DNA of 64,000 nt from Mycolicibacterium alvei (GCF_010727325.1 NZ_AP022565.1:2418001-2482000), one strand, 5' to 3'; shown: positions 38,092-49,361, counted from the first letter of the stretch. A program made the numbers and translations. The notes: a model not told the origin generated them from the letters alone.

Positions 38092-38796
38092 TCAGCCCGG
38101 CATGGTGATTCCGAAGTCGGCGAGCATCGCCGAACTGGCCTGGTCGAACCCCGGGGTTCCGCTGGGGGCCTCGACGCGCTCGGCGACCAGGAAATCGCCG
38201 CTGTTGGTCCAAATGTGCACGGTCCGGTCGGCATATTGGGTGCCCTCGCCCGGCCGGTCGGCCAGGATGCCCATCAGCTTCTGCCCGCTGTAGCCGCACA
38301 AGTCGCCGGGCAACACGCTGACGCTGTGGATCGAGAACCTCGCGATGCGGTCATCGCTGTACTGGTCGAACGCGTCCTGGGCGTCCCGGGTGGTCGGGCG
38401 CACGGTGATCTCGGCGGATATCCCGGCCGGTCCGGTCAGTCGCACCGCCTCCGCGTCGGACATCGCCTCGGTGAACCCTTCGGGTACCCCGACGGTGAGC
38501 GTCGGAGAACCCGGCGCGGCACTGCGCACCGTGACGGTCCGTCCGTCCGGGGATGGGCAGGTGACCTCACCGGCAGCCAATACCCGCGTCGCCGTCGGTT
38601 CGACACCGTAGGCGGGCAGGGCGAATTTGGGTGCGGGCCGGCTCGACGTGGTGGTCGCCGCGGGAATCGTCGTGACCGGTGCCGCCACGGTGGTGGAGGG
38701 AACAGCCGAGCGGTCGACGGGGCCGCCGGCGCCGCAGCCCGCCGACACGGCGATCGCCAGCGCACCCGCACCCGCACCCATCGCCACCGGCTTCAT
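38092..38796 (-). CDS. Putative lipoprotein of unknown function
   Basis: 234 aa. A signal peptide (VAMGAGAGALAIAVSAGC) ends in a lipobox with Cys21. A Thr/Pro/Ala-rich linker of about 35 residues leads to a globular domain (residues 65-234) that resembles no family I can name. It lies three bp after atsA and 36 bp before the FGE gene, so it is part of the sulfatase operon. M. tuberculosis Rv0713 lies near this place but, from memory, is a membrane protein, so equivalence is doubtful. Confidence 0.7.
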   Translation of the reverse strand: MKPVAMGAGAGALAIAVSAGCGAGGPVDRSAVPSTTVAAPVTTIPAATTTSSRPAPKFALPAYGVEPTATRVLAAGEVTCPSPDGRTVTVRSAAPGSPTLTVGVPEGFTEAMSDAEAVRLTGPAGISAEITVRPTTRDAQDAFDQYSDDRIARFSIHSVSVLPGDLCGYSGQKLMGILADRPGEGTQYADRTVHIWTNSGDFLVAERVEAPSGTPGFDQASSAMLADFGITMPG

Positions 38797-38799
38797 CGA

Positions 38800-41187
38800 T
38801 CAGTCCTTGGCGAATGCCACGGCAAGTTTGCGCTCGAGGTCCTGATACGGCTCACCGGACAGGTCGACGGTGACGTGCCCGATGGTGCCGCCGGTGAAGG
38901 CGAACGGTGCCCGGTATTGCCGTGACACCGCCGATCCGGTGTTACGGCCGACGCAGATGCCACCCCCGGCGAGCGCGAACATGCCGGGGTGGGTTTGCAT
39001 CCCGGCCAGCTCGGCGACCGCGTCGTCGTCGACGTACAAGGTGGTGTCCCCCAGCGGGGTGTGGCTGCCCTCGACGGTGCCGGTCCGCTCGTATTGCACA
39101 CCGAAGATGTGCCGCCCCAACGGGATCGGGTCGGGTGAGACCAGCGACTGCTCCTGTTCGCCCAGGAAGTTGTAGACGTAGCGCAACCGCCCGTCGGCGA
39201 TGAACAGCACGTGGCCGCCGTGCGCACCGCCCTGCTTGAACAACACGCCGTGCGCGTCGGCCCCGTCCACGGTGACATCGGCGAGCACCGTGAACGACTG
39301 CCCGCGCAGTTCGGCCGCCGCGCCGAGACCGACCTCGGCGCTGTCGGGATAGTAGGTATAGCTGGACCGCTCACCGGCCAGGTACGGCCGCCACCGGGTC
39401 ATGGTCTCGAGGATGTTGAGATCGGCCAGGGGCAGCCCGTTGTACTTGTCGGCCTCGCTGAACCACAGCGCCGTGAGTTCGGCGAGTTTGTCCGGCTGTT
39501 CGTCGGCCAGGTCGTGGCACTGGCTGCGGTCGGCCTCGATGTGGAACAGCTCCCAGCGGTCGGCGTCGAAGTGTGACCAGCCCGACGGGGTGGCGGCGTG
39601 CACGGTGTTGGCGAACCAGCCTCTGTGCCAGATGCCGCGGGTACCGAGCATGGTGTAGAACTGGGTTTCCTTCCCTGTCGGCGCATCCGGGTTGTCCAGT
39701 GCCACTTTGAAACTCATGCCGTCGAGTGGCTTCTGCGGAACCCCGCGCACGCTCGCCGGCGGGGTGATGTCGAGCAGGTCGTAGATGGTCGGGGTGATGT
39801 CGCAGACGTTGATGTAGTTGTCGCGTACCGCGCCGTGGGCGCCGATACCGTTGGGCCAGGAGATGATTGCGGTGTCGGCGATTCCACCCTCATGGGAGGC
39901 GTAGCGCTTGAACAGCTTGTAGGGGGTGTTGAACGCCATCGCCCAGCCGATCGGGTAATGGTTGTAGGTCTCGGGTGACCCCAGCCGGTCGATGAACCTG
40001 AGCCCTTCCTCGGCGGTGTCGATGTAGCCGTTGAAGAACTTGGTCTCGTTGACCGAGCCGTTCGGGCCGCCCTCGCCGCTGGCCCCGTTGTCGGAGATCA
40101 CCACGATGATCGTGTTGTCGAGTTGCCCCGTCTCCTCCAGGAAGTCCAGCACCCGGCCGATCTGGGCGTCGGTGTAGGACAGGAACCCGGCGAACACCTC
40201 GGCCATCCGGGCGAACAACCGCTTCTCGTCGTCGCTCAAGGTGTCCCACGGCCGCACGGTGTCCTGGGCGGGCCACGGTTCACCGTTGGGTCCCGTCACA
40301 TCCGCGTACGGGTTGACCGGTGACAGTTCGGTGTCGGGCGGCACGATACCCAGCCGCTTCTGGTTCTCCAGCACGATGTCGCGGTAGGCCTCGTAGCCCA
40401 TGTCGAACCGGCCCGCATAGCGGTCGGCCCACTCCTTGAACACGTGGTGCGGGGCGTGGCCGGCGCCTGGGCACAGGTAGGTGAACCACGGTTTGTCGGG
40501 GGCGATCACCTTGGCGTCCCGGATGAACTCGATGGTCTTGTCGGCCAGGTCCTGCGACAGGTGGTAGCCCTCCTCGGGGGTGGCCGGCGGATCGACCGGA
40601 TGGTTGTCGTACATCAGGTCGGGGTACCACTGATCGGTCTCGCCGCCCATGAACCCGTAGAACCGCTCGAATCCACGTGAACACGGCCAATGCCGTTTGG
40701 TGGCAGCAAGGTTCGACTCTTCCAACGGCGTCAGGTGCCACTTGCCCACACAGTAGGTGTTGTAGCCGTTCTCGGCGAGCACCTCCGGCAGCAGGGCGGT
40801 CTCGAAAGGAATTCGCCCGTTGCAGTTGGGGAATCCGTCGGTGAACTCCTCGATGGTGGCCATACCGACCGTGGTGGCATTACGGCCGGTGAGAAGTGCG
40901 GCCCGCGTGGGTGAGCACAACGCGGTGGTATGGAACTGCGACAACCGGACTCCGCGTTCGGCGATGCGGCTCATCGCGGGCATGTCCACCAAGCCACCGA
41001 AACAGTCCCAGGTGGCGATGCCGGTGTCATCCCACACCAGGTACAGGACGTTCGGGGCATCCTCGACCGCGGTCGGTGCCGCATACGGCCCCCAGTCCGG
41101 TTCGGAATCCCGGACATCCAATTCGATCTTGCCGTTGAACGCTGAGTTGACCGCTGAATTGAAAACTGAATTGAAAACTGTAGCCAT
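38800..41187 (-). CDS. atsA: Arylsulfatase AtsA (type I, formylglycine)
   Basis: 795 aa. Hydrolyses sulfate esters. The sulfatase signature CSPTRAALLTGR places the formylglycine precursor at Cys91, with metal-binding Asp53 and Asp54 in VWDDTGIATW. Later blocks include LTPLEESN, the metal-ligand ISDNGASGEGG and LFKRYASHEGG. The C-terminal third (from about residue 640) looks like an added beta domain. No signal peptide is seen, so it is probably cytosolic and gets its formylglycine from the FGE encoded two genes downstream. The N terminus carries small NSxFNS repeats. Confidence 0.93.
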   Translation of the reverse strand: MATVFNSVFNSAVNSAFNGKIELDVRDSEPDWGPYAAPTAVEDAPNVLYLVWDDTGIATWDCFGGLVDMPAMSRIAERGVRLSQFHTTALCSPTRAALLTGRNATTVGMATIEEFTDGFPNCNGRIPFETALLPEVLAENGYNTYCVGKWHLTPLEESNLAATKRHWPCSRGFERFYGFMGGETDQWYPDLMYDNHPVDPPATPEEGYHLSQDLADKTIEFIRDAKVIAPDKPWFTYLCPGAGHAPHHVFKEWADRYAGRFDMGYEAYRDIVLENQKRLGIVPPDTELSPVNPYADVTGPNGEPWPAQDTVRPWDTLSDDEKRLFARMAEVFAGFLSYTDAQIGRVLDFLEETGQLDNTIIVVISDNGASGEGGPNGSVNETKFFNGYIDTAEEGLRFIDRLGSPETYNHYPIGWAMAFNTPYKLFKRYASHEGGIADTAIISWPNGIGAHGAVRDNYINVCDITPTIYDLLDITPPASVRGVPQKPLDGMSFKVALDNPDAPTGKETQFYTMLGTRGIWHRGWFANTVHAATPSGWSHFDADRWELFHIEADRSQCHDLADEQPDKLAELTALWFSEADKYNGLPLADLNILETMTRWRPYLAGERSSYTYYPDSAEVGLGAAAELRGQSFTVLADVTVDGADAHGVLFKQGGAHGGHVLFIADGRLRYVYNFLGEQEQSLVSPDPIPLGRHIFGVQYERTGTVEGSHTPLGDTTLYVDDDAVAELAGMQTHPGMFALAGGGICVGRNTGSAVSRQYRAPFAFTGGTIGHVTVDLSGEPYQDLERKLAVAFAKD

Positions 41188-41303
41188 GGCGACCTCACTC
41201 CGGTTGGCGATTCGGCACCGCTAGCACTGGTCGCGCAGAGATTACACCTGTTGGCCGGCGTTTACCGGGGAAATTGACGGAGCTGCCCAGCTGACACGCC
41301 GCG

Positions 41304-42002
41304 TCACGAATTCAGTCGCGCGGCAACGCCGTCGAGCAGGAGATCGAGGGCCGATTCAAACCCACTGCGCCGCATCGACTCGTCGAGCAGCCGGCTGGTG
41401 GCGGCAATGTTGGGGTGTGTCTCGGCGGGTAGCCGCGCGTACGTATCGCGCCACGTGTCGTCGTCGTGGGCTCGATGTTCGGCGGGCAGCGCTTCGAAGG
41501 CGGCATCAAGCGCGGCGAACCCGAGCATCTGGTCGATGAAGGCGTGATACACGTCGACGGCTTCGTGCTCGGGAAATCCGGCCGTCCGCAGCAGACCCAG
41601 AACCGTTTCGATGACCTGGATCTCGTGGGGCCCCCCGGTCACCCGGCTCGCGGCCAGCACTCCGGCCTGCGGGTGTTCGACATAGACACGGTGCACTCGC
41701 ACGCCGAGTTCCCGCATGTCTTCCCGCCACCGACCGGTCGGTTCCCACCCCTCGACCACGCGCCGCAGCAGCTCGTCGGTGATGGCGAGCACCACGTCCT
41801 CAATGCCGCGGAAGTAGCGGTACAGAGCGGTCGGGTCAGCGCCGAGGGCGGTGCCGAGTCGCCTGACCGTCAGGCCCGTCGCGCCGTGGTGCCGCAGCAC
41901 GCGCAGTGCAGCCTCGACGATGAGCTCCTCGGACAGGACCCCGCCCTGTTTGGTCTGCCGCCGGCGTCGCCGTGGCGACTCGGACTTCAACGTTCGGCCC
42001 AT
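41304..42002 (-). CDS. TetR-family transcriptional regulator
   Basis: 232 aa from the ATG at 42002, which has GGAGG eight bases upstream; the GTG at 42020 is less likely. The HTH is at residues 25-70 (LSEELIVEAALRVLRHHGAT, then VRRLGTALGADPTALYRYF). A basic stretch (SPRRRRRQTK) precedes it. It lies between atsA and the FAD oxidoreductase on the same strand, and may regulate one of them or the alkylsulfatase. Confidence 0.85.
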   Translation of the reverse strand: MGRTLKSESPRRRRRQTKQGGVLSEELIVEAALRVLRHHGATGLTVRRLGTALGADPTALYRYFRGIEDVVLAITDELLRRVVEGWEPTGRWREDMRELGVRVHRVYVEHPQAGVLAASRVTGGPHEIQVIETVLGLLRTAGFPEHEAVDVYHAFIDQMLGFAALDAAFEALPAEHRAHDDDTWRDTYARLPAETHPNIAATSRLLDESMRRSGFESALDLLLDGVAARLNS

Positions 42003-42078
42003 CCGCACTGCCTCCGGCACTCATGTCACCGCCCTTGCCCCATTGTGCGGCGTCGCAGCGCCTCGGCGCACCGGAACC

Positions 42079-43504
42079 CTACGAGTCGAACCCCAGCCCG
42101 ACCGAGTCGAGCGCCTTCAACAGGACGTTACGACGTCCCTGCCGATGGTCGGCGCGGTCGAGTGACCAGCGGGTGGCCTGAATTCCGGCCGAGGCCAACG
42201 GCTCTGGCGGGAACGGCAGCGGCATTGACTTGACCATCTGGAGTTCGGTCCGCGCCGTCGGCGTGCCCGAGAAGCGGTCGAGCATGACTTCGGCGGCGAA
42301 GCGGGTGGCCGCCACGCCGAGCCCGGTGAACCCGGCGGCGTATCCGACGCGGCCTCCACACGCCGACCCGAAGAAGGCGCAGAATCGCGTCGAGGTGTCG
42401 ATCATGCCTGCCCAACGATGGGTGAAGCCGACGTCCTCCAGTTGCGGGAACGTAGTGAAGAAATGGCCGGCCAGCCGGCGATAGGTGACATCGCGGTCTT
42501 CGTATCGAGGCCGGATCCGGCCGCCGAAGTGATAGACGGCGTCGTACCCACCCCACAGGATGCGGTTGTCCTTGGACAACCGGTAGTAGTGGAACTGATT
42601 CGACATGTCACTGATGCCCTGCCGGTGACCCCAGCCGATGTCGGCCAACTGGGTATCGGTGAGCGGTTCGGTCATCAACGCATAGTCGTAGACCGGGACC
42701 GTGTGGTACCGGTAGCGCTTCAACAGCGACGGGAAACCATTGGTGGCCAGTATCACTCGGTCGCTTCGCAGCGACACGCGCTCGGTGCGCACGGTCAACC
42801 GCCCGCCGCAGCGGTCGGGCCTGACACCGAGCACCTTGCTGTGTTCGTAGATGTCCACACCGAGTTCAACTGCCGCACGGGCGAGTTCGTTGACGAGCTT
42901 GGCGGGATGCACGAGTGCGGCACTGTCCTTCGCCCACCTGCCGGCCAGATAGGTGGGCGAATCGACCTCCGCCCGGATGGCCTGCCGGTCGAGATACAGG
43001 TGTCCCGGCCGCGGCGGGGCGGCCGCCAGTTCGTCGGCCTGATAGGGCTCGAGCGCGACCGCGATGGAGCCGGTCCGTTCGAAATCACAATCGAGACCCA
43101 GTGCGCCGACGGTCTTCTCGATCGCGTCGAGGTTTTCCATCCCCAACCGGTCGAGGGTGTCGATCTCATCGGGCCAGCGGTTGCGTCCGTTCTCCTCACC
43201 GTGGGTGAGCGAGGCTTCGACGAAACCGCCGTTGCGCCCCGAGGCCGCCCATCCGAGCGTCTGCCCCTCGAGCAGTGCCACCCCGCATGCCCGGGTCACG
43301 CTGCTTGGCCAGCAGAGCCGACCAGAGGCCGGTGTATCCGCCGCCGACCACCACCAGGTCGTACTGCGACGAGGCCTGGGTCAGCGCCGGATGGCGGGGC
43401 TGAGCCGGCACATCGTCGAGCCAGAACGGCCGCAGGACGGTGGTAGCCAACGAGCGGTCAATGAGGCTGTCGGCGGGGACGCTTCGTTCGAAGACGGTTT
43501 GCAC
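42079..43504 (-). pseudogene. FAD-dependent oxidoreductase (DAO family), frameshifted
   Basis: About 475 codons. The N-terminal part (GTG at 43504, AGGAAG upstream) carries the FAD motif LVVVGGGYTGLWSALLAKQ. Then the frame changes at a run of four Gs (CCCC on the plus strand, 43281-43284), and the rest continues in another frame as VALLEGQTLGWAASGRNGGF to the end. The two parts fit a single DAO-type oxidase (gamma-glutamylputrescine oxidase-like). One extra G explains the break, so this is either a real frameshift or a sequencing error. The downstream half shows no other damage. Confidence 0.75.
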
Positions 43505-43583
43505 GGGATTCTTCCTGGATGGCGGTGTACCACCTAAGTAAGACCGACCCGCAGCACTAGCTCAAGGGTGTTGACGTAAGGCC

Positions 43584-45677
43584 CTACGGCGTGACGATGT
43601 TGAACCAGAACGGGAACGTATCGAGCAAGCCCATGAACTCGTTGAAGGATTCGCGATTTCCGTCGATGGTGACCTTGTTCTGCGAGATCGCGTCGTCGAG
43701 CTTGACATTGCCGAGCTGAATGTCGTCGAGTGTGACCTTGTCGAGGGTGACGGTGGAATTCGCATTCGGCACCGGCGCGTCGGCCGCATAGTTGAGCACA
43801 CCGTTCTCGACGGTGAGACCATACGTCTTGTTGATGTCTTTGAAGTTGACATTCAGCGTCAGGTTCTTGCCGGCGGCCTTCGGACCGTTCAGTCGCACCG
43901 CCAGGTAATCGAACAACATGTCCGGGGGCATGGCCTTGACGGTGTCGGGACTCGCGGTCTCTATACCACCGGTCGTGGGCACGCCATTGCGCAACTCGTA
44001 GGCGCCCTGCAGATACACCGAGCGCCATGGCCCCGACTCGGCCTGATACCCGAGCTGCTCGTAGGCGTCCGCCAGCAGGTTCTTGGCATCGGCGTTGTCC
44101 GGGTTGGCGAACACCACATGCTTGAGCACCATCGCCGTCCAGCGGTAGTCGCCGTTGTCGAAGTCCTTCTTGGCCTTCTCCAGAACGGCGCCCTCACCGC
44201 CCATGTAGTCGACGTACTTCTTTGCCGCGGGCTCCGGCGGCAGATTGTCAAGGTCGGACGGGTTGCCGTCGTACCAGCCCATGTAGCGCTGATACACCGC
44301 CCGTGAATTGTGTTTGAGTGTCCCGTAATACCCGCGGTTCGGCCAGAAGGTGTTGAGTTCCGGCGGCAACTGGATCTCCTCGGCGATCTCGGAGCCCACC
44401 AGACCGTTGTTCATCAACCGCACCGACTGATCGTGCATGTACTTGTACAGGTCACGTTGTTTCTTCCAGTAGTCGATGACGTTGGCATTGCCCCACCTGG
44501 GCCAGTGGTGACTCTGGAACTTGACCTCCGTGTTCGGGCCGTAGCGACGGATCGTCTCGTCGATGAACTTGGCCCACACCAGTGCATCGCGCACCTGGGC
44601 ACCGCGCAGGGTCAACAGGTTGTGCATGTTGTTGGTGGTGTTCTCGGCCATCCACATCGCCTTGAACTGCGGGAAGAACGTGTTCATCTCCGTGGGCGCC
44701 TCGGTTCCGGGCGTGTACTGGAACTCCATGTCCACGCCGTCGACCGTAAGCTTCTGCCCGGTCTGGTTGATGATGTCGGTCGGAATCATCATGCCGGCGG
44801 TGCCGGTTGAGTTGGTCTGTCCCAGACCGGCTCCCACACCACCCTGGGCGTTACGTGGGAGTAGCGCACCGAACATGTAGACCGCGCGACGGCTCATCGC
44901 GTTGCCGGCGATCACGTTCTCGCTGATCACATCCTCGACGAAGTTGACCGGGGCGACGATCTTCACCTTGCCCGAGTCGACGTCGGCCTGGTTGACGATG
45001 CCCCGCACACCGCCGTAGTGGTCGACGTGGGAATGACTGTGGATGACGGCGACGACCGGGCGCGCACCGAGGTGCTGGTTGGCCAAATCCAACGCGGCCT
45101 TCGCGGTCTCGGCCGAGACCAGGGGGTCGATGACGATCCAGCCGGTGTCGCCCTTGATGAAGGTGACGTTCGACAGGTCATAGCCACGCACCTGATAGAT
45201 CCGGTCCTTGACCACCTCGAACAAGCCGTATTGCATGTTCAGCTGCGTGATGCGCCACAGGCTGGGATTGACTGTGTCCGGCGCGGGCTTGTCGTCGGCG
45301 ATGTACTTCTTGTACTCCTCCATGTCCCAGACCACGTTGCCGTCGGCGTCCTTGATCGTCAGGGTGTCCGGCTTGGCGATCAGACCTCGCTTCGCGTCCT
45401 CGAAGTCGGCCTTGTCGTTGAACGGCAGTGTGTCGAGCAGCTTCTGGTTGGCCGCCTTGGTCGCGTCGGTGGCGCCCTTGACGCTGTTGTCGGTCTTCAC
45501 TCCGCCACCGCCGCCGGATGATCCGCCGGAATCGCTGTCACAGCCGGCCAGCAGCGTGGACACGGCCACCGTGCCGACACCGGCGACAGCCAGGCCCCCC
45601 AGCAGCTTGCGCCGCGGCAACTGAGCACGGGCTTCGTTGTTCTCACCGGCACTTTGCGACTTCGAATGGGGATCCAT
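43584..45677 (-). CDS. Alkylsulfatase, SdsA-type metallo-beta-lactamase fold, Tat lipoprotein
   Basis: 697 aa. SdsA-like enzymes cut primary alkyl sulfates with two zinc ions. The metal motif HSHSHVDHYGG (His215 to His220) is intact, and TEMNTFFPQ with AENTTNNMHN matches the SdsA core. A C-terminal SCP2-like domain (from about residue 575) is the expected substrate-binding part. The N terminus has a twin-arginine (Arg22, Arg23) and hydrophobic signal ending in a lipobox with Cys46, so it should be exported folded by Tat and lipidated. No ribosome site precedes the ATG; a -10 box lies close before it. Confidence 0.9.
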   Translation of the reverse strand: MDPHSKSQSAGENNEARAQLPRRKLLGGLAVAGVGTVAVSTLLAGCDSDSGGSSGGGGGVKTDNSVKGATDATKAANQKLLDTLPFNDKADFEDAKRGLIAKPDTLTIKDADGNVVWDMEEYKKYIADDKPAPDTVNPSLWRITQLNMQYGLFEVVKDRIYQVRGYDLSNVTFIKGDTGWIVIDPLVSAETAKAALDLANQHLGARPVVAVIHSHSHVDHYGGVRGIVNQADVDSGKVKIVAPVNFVEDVISENVIAGNAMSRRAVYMFGALLPRNAQGGVGAGLGQTNSTGTAGMMIPTDIINQTGQKLTVDGVDMEFQYTPGTEAPTEMNTFFPQFKAMWMAENTTNNMHNLLTLRGAQVRDALVWAKFIDETIRRYGPNTEVKFQSHHWPRWGNANVIDYWKKQRDLYKYMHDQSVRLMNNGLVGSEIAEEIQLPPELNTFWPNRGYYGTLKHNSRAVYQRYMGWYDGNPSDLDNLPPEPAAKKYVDYMGGEGAVLEKAKKDFDNGDYRWTAMVLKHVVFANPDNADAKNLLADAYEQLGYQAESGPWRSVYLQGAYELRNGVPTTGGIETASPDTVKAMPPDMLFDYLAVRLNGPKAAGKNLTLNVNFKDINKTYGLTVENGVLNYAADAPVPNANSTVTLDKVTLDDIQLGNVKLDDAISQNKVTIDGNRESFNEFMGLLDTFPFWFNIVTP

Positions 45678-45685
45678 GCGAAAAA

Positions 45686-45691
45686 ATTATG
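45686..45691 (-). promoter_or_regulatory. -10 box giving a near-leaderless alkylsulfatase transcript
   Basis: CATAAT on the minus strand ends nine bases before the ATG at 45677, with no Shine-Dalgarno sequence between. Leaderless transcripts are common in mycobacteria. No good -35 box is present. Confidence 0.4.
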
Positions 45692-45895
45692 CCGCCGCCC
45701 CGGCCGTATCTGCATGCGAATCACCGGAACCAGCCGATCCACAGGTCCAGATCAGCCGCTTCCGGGGAATCGGTTCGCGCACAAGGCAAACAGATATCGC
45801 GTTGCTGGAACCGGGTGCGGCGGACTGCGTGGCGATCAGATCGACACGTTGATCGCACCATCTTTCACGGTGACGGTGAATTGACCAGACCCGCC

Positions 45896-45951
45896 GACCA
45901 GACGCAAAAATGCCCCAAACCCGAAGGTTTGGGGCACTTTTGTGTCTGCTC
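45896..45951 (-). terminator. Strong terminator after rpsQ
   Basis: The stem CCCCAAACC with GGTTTGGGG around the loop CGAA extends to more than 20 bp with two mismatches and one wobble pair. It follows the rpsQ stop and ends the S10 operon before the sulfatase island. Its right arm shares 25 nt (45931-45955) with the terminator after rplO. Confidence 0.85.
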
Positions 45952-45963
45952 GCGCGGAGAAGG

Positions 45964-46260
45964 CTACTTCGCCTTCTCGAGAACCTCGACCAGCCGCCAC
46001 CGCTTGGTGGCCGACGTCGGCCGGGTCTCCATCAACGAGACGCGGTCGCCGATACCGGCATCGCCGTTCTCGTCGTGCGCCTTGACCTTGGTGGTGGTCC
46101 GGATGATCTTGCCGTAGAGCGGGTGGCTCTTACGAGATTCCAGCTCGACCACGATGGTCTTCTGCATCTTGTCGCTCACCACGTAGCCGATGGCGGTCTT
46201 GCGACGGCCACGGGGCTTCTCGGTGGTCGGCGTGTGCTTGGGGCCTTTAGTCTCTGCCAT
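45964..46260 (-). CDS. rpsQ: 30S ribosomal protein S17
   Basis: 98 aa. S17 binds 16S rRNA early in assembly. Recognised by [36 protein letters not shown] and [11 protein letters not shown]. Its ATG overlaps the rpmC stop by one base. It is the last gene of the S10 half; rplN, which usually follows, lies 9 kb away beyond the sulfatase island. Confidence 0.97.
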   Translation of the reverse strand: MAETKGPKHTPTTEKPRGRRKTAIGYVVSDKMQKTIVVELESRKSHPLYGKIIRTTTKVKAHDENGDAGIGDRVSLMETRPTSATKRWRLVEVLEKAK

Positions 46261-46493
46261 TACGAATCCTCACCAACGGGTCCGGAAGCCAGACCCAACT
46301 CACGTTCACGCAGCACGGTGTAGACCCGTGCAATCTCCTGGCGCACGACGCGCAGCCGACGGTTGTTGGCCAGCTGACCGGTTGCCATCTGGAAGCGCAG
46401 GTTGAACAGCTCTTCCTTGGACTCGCGCAGCTTTGCCGTCAACTCGGTGTCGGACAGTTCACGCAGCTCACCAGGAGTAGTTCCCACTGCCAT
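46260..46493 (-). CDS. rpmC: 50S ribosomal protein L29
   Basis: 77 aa from the ATG at 46493, which overlaps the rplP stop (ATGA); the open frame continues upstream inside rplP. L29 lies at the exit tunnel and helps dock signal recognition particle. [20 protein letters not shown] and [20 protein letters not shown] are diagnostic. Confidence 0.96.
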   Translation of the reverse strand: MAVGTTPGELRELSDTELTAKLRESKEELFNLRFQMATGQLANNRRLRVVRQEIARVYTVLRERELGLASGPVGEDS

Positions 46494-46909
46494 CAGAACT
46501 GCTCCTCTCGACTCACGATGCGTGCCTTGATCGGCAGCTTGTGGATTGCGCGAGTCAGTGCTTCCTTGGCGATCTTCTCGTCGGGGTAGCTGATCTCGAA
46601 CAAAATGCGGCCCGGCTTGACGTTGGCAATCCACCACTCCGGCGAACCCTTACCGGAACCCATGCGGGTCTCGGCAGGCTTCTTGGTCAGCGGGCGGTCC
46701 GGGAAGATGTTGATCCAGACCTTGCCGCCACGCTTGATGTGCCGGTTGATGGCGATACGAGCGGACTCGATCTGCCGGTTGGTGATGTAGGCGTGGCCGA
46801 GGGCCTGGATGCCGTAGTCACCGAAGCTCACCGACGTGCCACCGCTGGCGATGCCGCGCTGGCGCGGGTGATGCTGCTTGCGGTGCTTGACCTTACGGGG
46901 AATCAGCAT
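46493..46909 (-). CDS. rplP: 50S ribosomal protein L16
   Basis: 138 aa. L16 organises the A-site of the peptidyl transferase centre. [15 protein letters not shown] at the start and [20 protein letters not shown] are classical. It starts three bp after rpsC. Confidence 0.97.
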   Translation of the reverse strand: MLIPRKVKHRKQHHPRQRGIASGGTSVSFGDYGIQALGHAYITNRQIESARIAINRHIKRGGKVWINIFPDRPLTKKPAETRMGSGKGSPEWWIANVKPGRILFEISYPDEKIAKEALTRAIHKLPIKARIVSREEQF

Positions 46910-46912
46910 GGT

Positions 46913-48218
<1,306 letters not shown>

Positions 48219-48222
<4 letters not shown>

Positions 48223-48500
48223 CGCCGCTTGCTCTTCCGGTCGTCCTTGATGTGACCCTTGAAGGTGCGCGTCGGGGCGAATTCGCCCAACTTGTGCCCG
48301 ACCATCGCCTCGGTGACGAACACCGGGACATGCTTGCGGCCGTCATGCACCGCAAAGGTATGCCCGATGAAGTCGGGGAGGATGGTCGACCGACGCGACC
48401 AGGTCTTGATGACCTGCTTGGTGTTTTTGTCGTTCTGAACGTCGACCTTCTTGAGAAGATGACCGTCGACGAACGGACCCTTTTTGAGACTACGAGGCAT
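48219..48500 (-). CDS. rpsS: 30S ribosomal protein S19
   Basis: 93 aa. S19 sits in the head of the small subunit with S13. [19 protein letters not shown] and [20 protein letters not shown] are diagnostic. It starts 21 bp after rplB. Confidence 0.97.
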
Positions 48501-48521
48501 CGCTGCTACTCCTTCCGCTGC

Positions 48522-49361
48522 CTAGCGCTTGTTCTTGCCGGTGCGCCGGCGACGGACGATGAGCTTGTCGCTCGGCTTGTTGGGCTTGCGGGTGCGGCCC
48601 TCAGGCTTACCCCACGGGCTGACCGGATGGCGGCCACCAGAGGTCTTACCCTCACCACCACCATGCGGGTGGTCGACCGGGTTCATCACGACACCACGGA
48701 CGGTCGGGCGCTTGCCCTTCCACCGCATACGGCCGGCCTTACCCCAGTTGATGTTGGCCTGCTCCTTGTTGCCGACCTCGCCGACGGTGGCGCGGCAGCG
48801 CACGTCGACGCGGCGGATTTCACCGGACGGCATGCGCAGCGAGGCGTAGGTGCCTTCCTTGCCCAGCAACTGGATGCTGACACCGGCAGAGCGGCCCATC
48901 TTGGCACCGCCACCGGGCCGCAGCTCCACAGCGTGGATCACGGTACCGGCGGGGATGTTGCGCAGCGGCAGGCTGTTGCCCGGCTTGATGTCGGCGTTCG
49001 GCCCCTGCTCGATCACGTCGCCCTGCTTCAGGCCCTGGGGCGCGATGATGTAGCGCTTCTCGCCGTCCAGGTAGTGAAGCAGCGCGATGTTCGCGGTGCG
49101 GTTGGGGTCGTACTCGATGTGCGCAACCTTGGCGTTGACGCCGTCCTTGTCATGGCGACGGAAGTCGATGACGCGGTAGGCACGCTTGTGGCCACCACCC
49201 TTGTGCCGGGTGGTGATCCGGCCGTGGGCGTTACGACCACCCTTGCCGTGCAGCGGGCGAATCAGCGATTTCTCCGGAGTCGAACGAGTGATCTCGGCGA
49301 AATCGGAGACGCTGGCACCGCGACGACCCGGAGTCGTCGGCTTGTACTTGCGAATTCCCAT
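48522..49361 (-). CDS. rplB: 50S ribosomal protein L2
   Basis: 279 aa. L2 is needed for subunit joining and peptidyl transfer. [18 protein letters not shown] at the start, [14 protein letters not shown], and the signature [19 protein letters not shown] with its conserved His are all intact. It follows rplW by 27 bp. Confidence 0.98.
   Translation of the reverse strand: MGIRKYKPTTPGRRGASVSDFAEITRSTPEKSLIRPLHGKGGRNAHGRITTRHKGGGHKRAYRVIDFRRHDKDGVNAKVAHIEYDPNRTANIALLHYLDGEKRYIIAPQGLKQGDVIEQGPNADIKPGNSLPLRNIPAGTVIHAVELRPGGGAKMGRSAGVSIQLLGKEGTYASLRMPSGEIRRVDVRCRATVGEVGNKEQANINWGKAGRMRWKGKRPTVRGVVMNPVDHPHGGGEGKTSGGRHPVSPWGKPEGRTRKPNKPSDKLIVRRRRTGKNKR

Noticed and set aside
45864..45880. TTCAC-N7-GTGAA inverted repeat before the rpsQ terminator
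   Set aside because: Short arms, more than 180 bp from the nearest start codon; could be chance.
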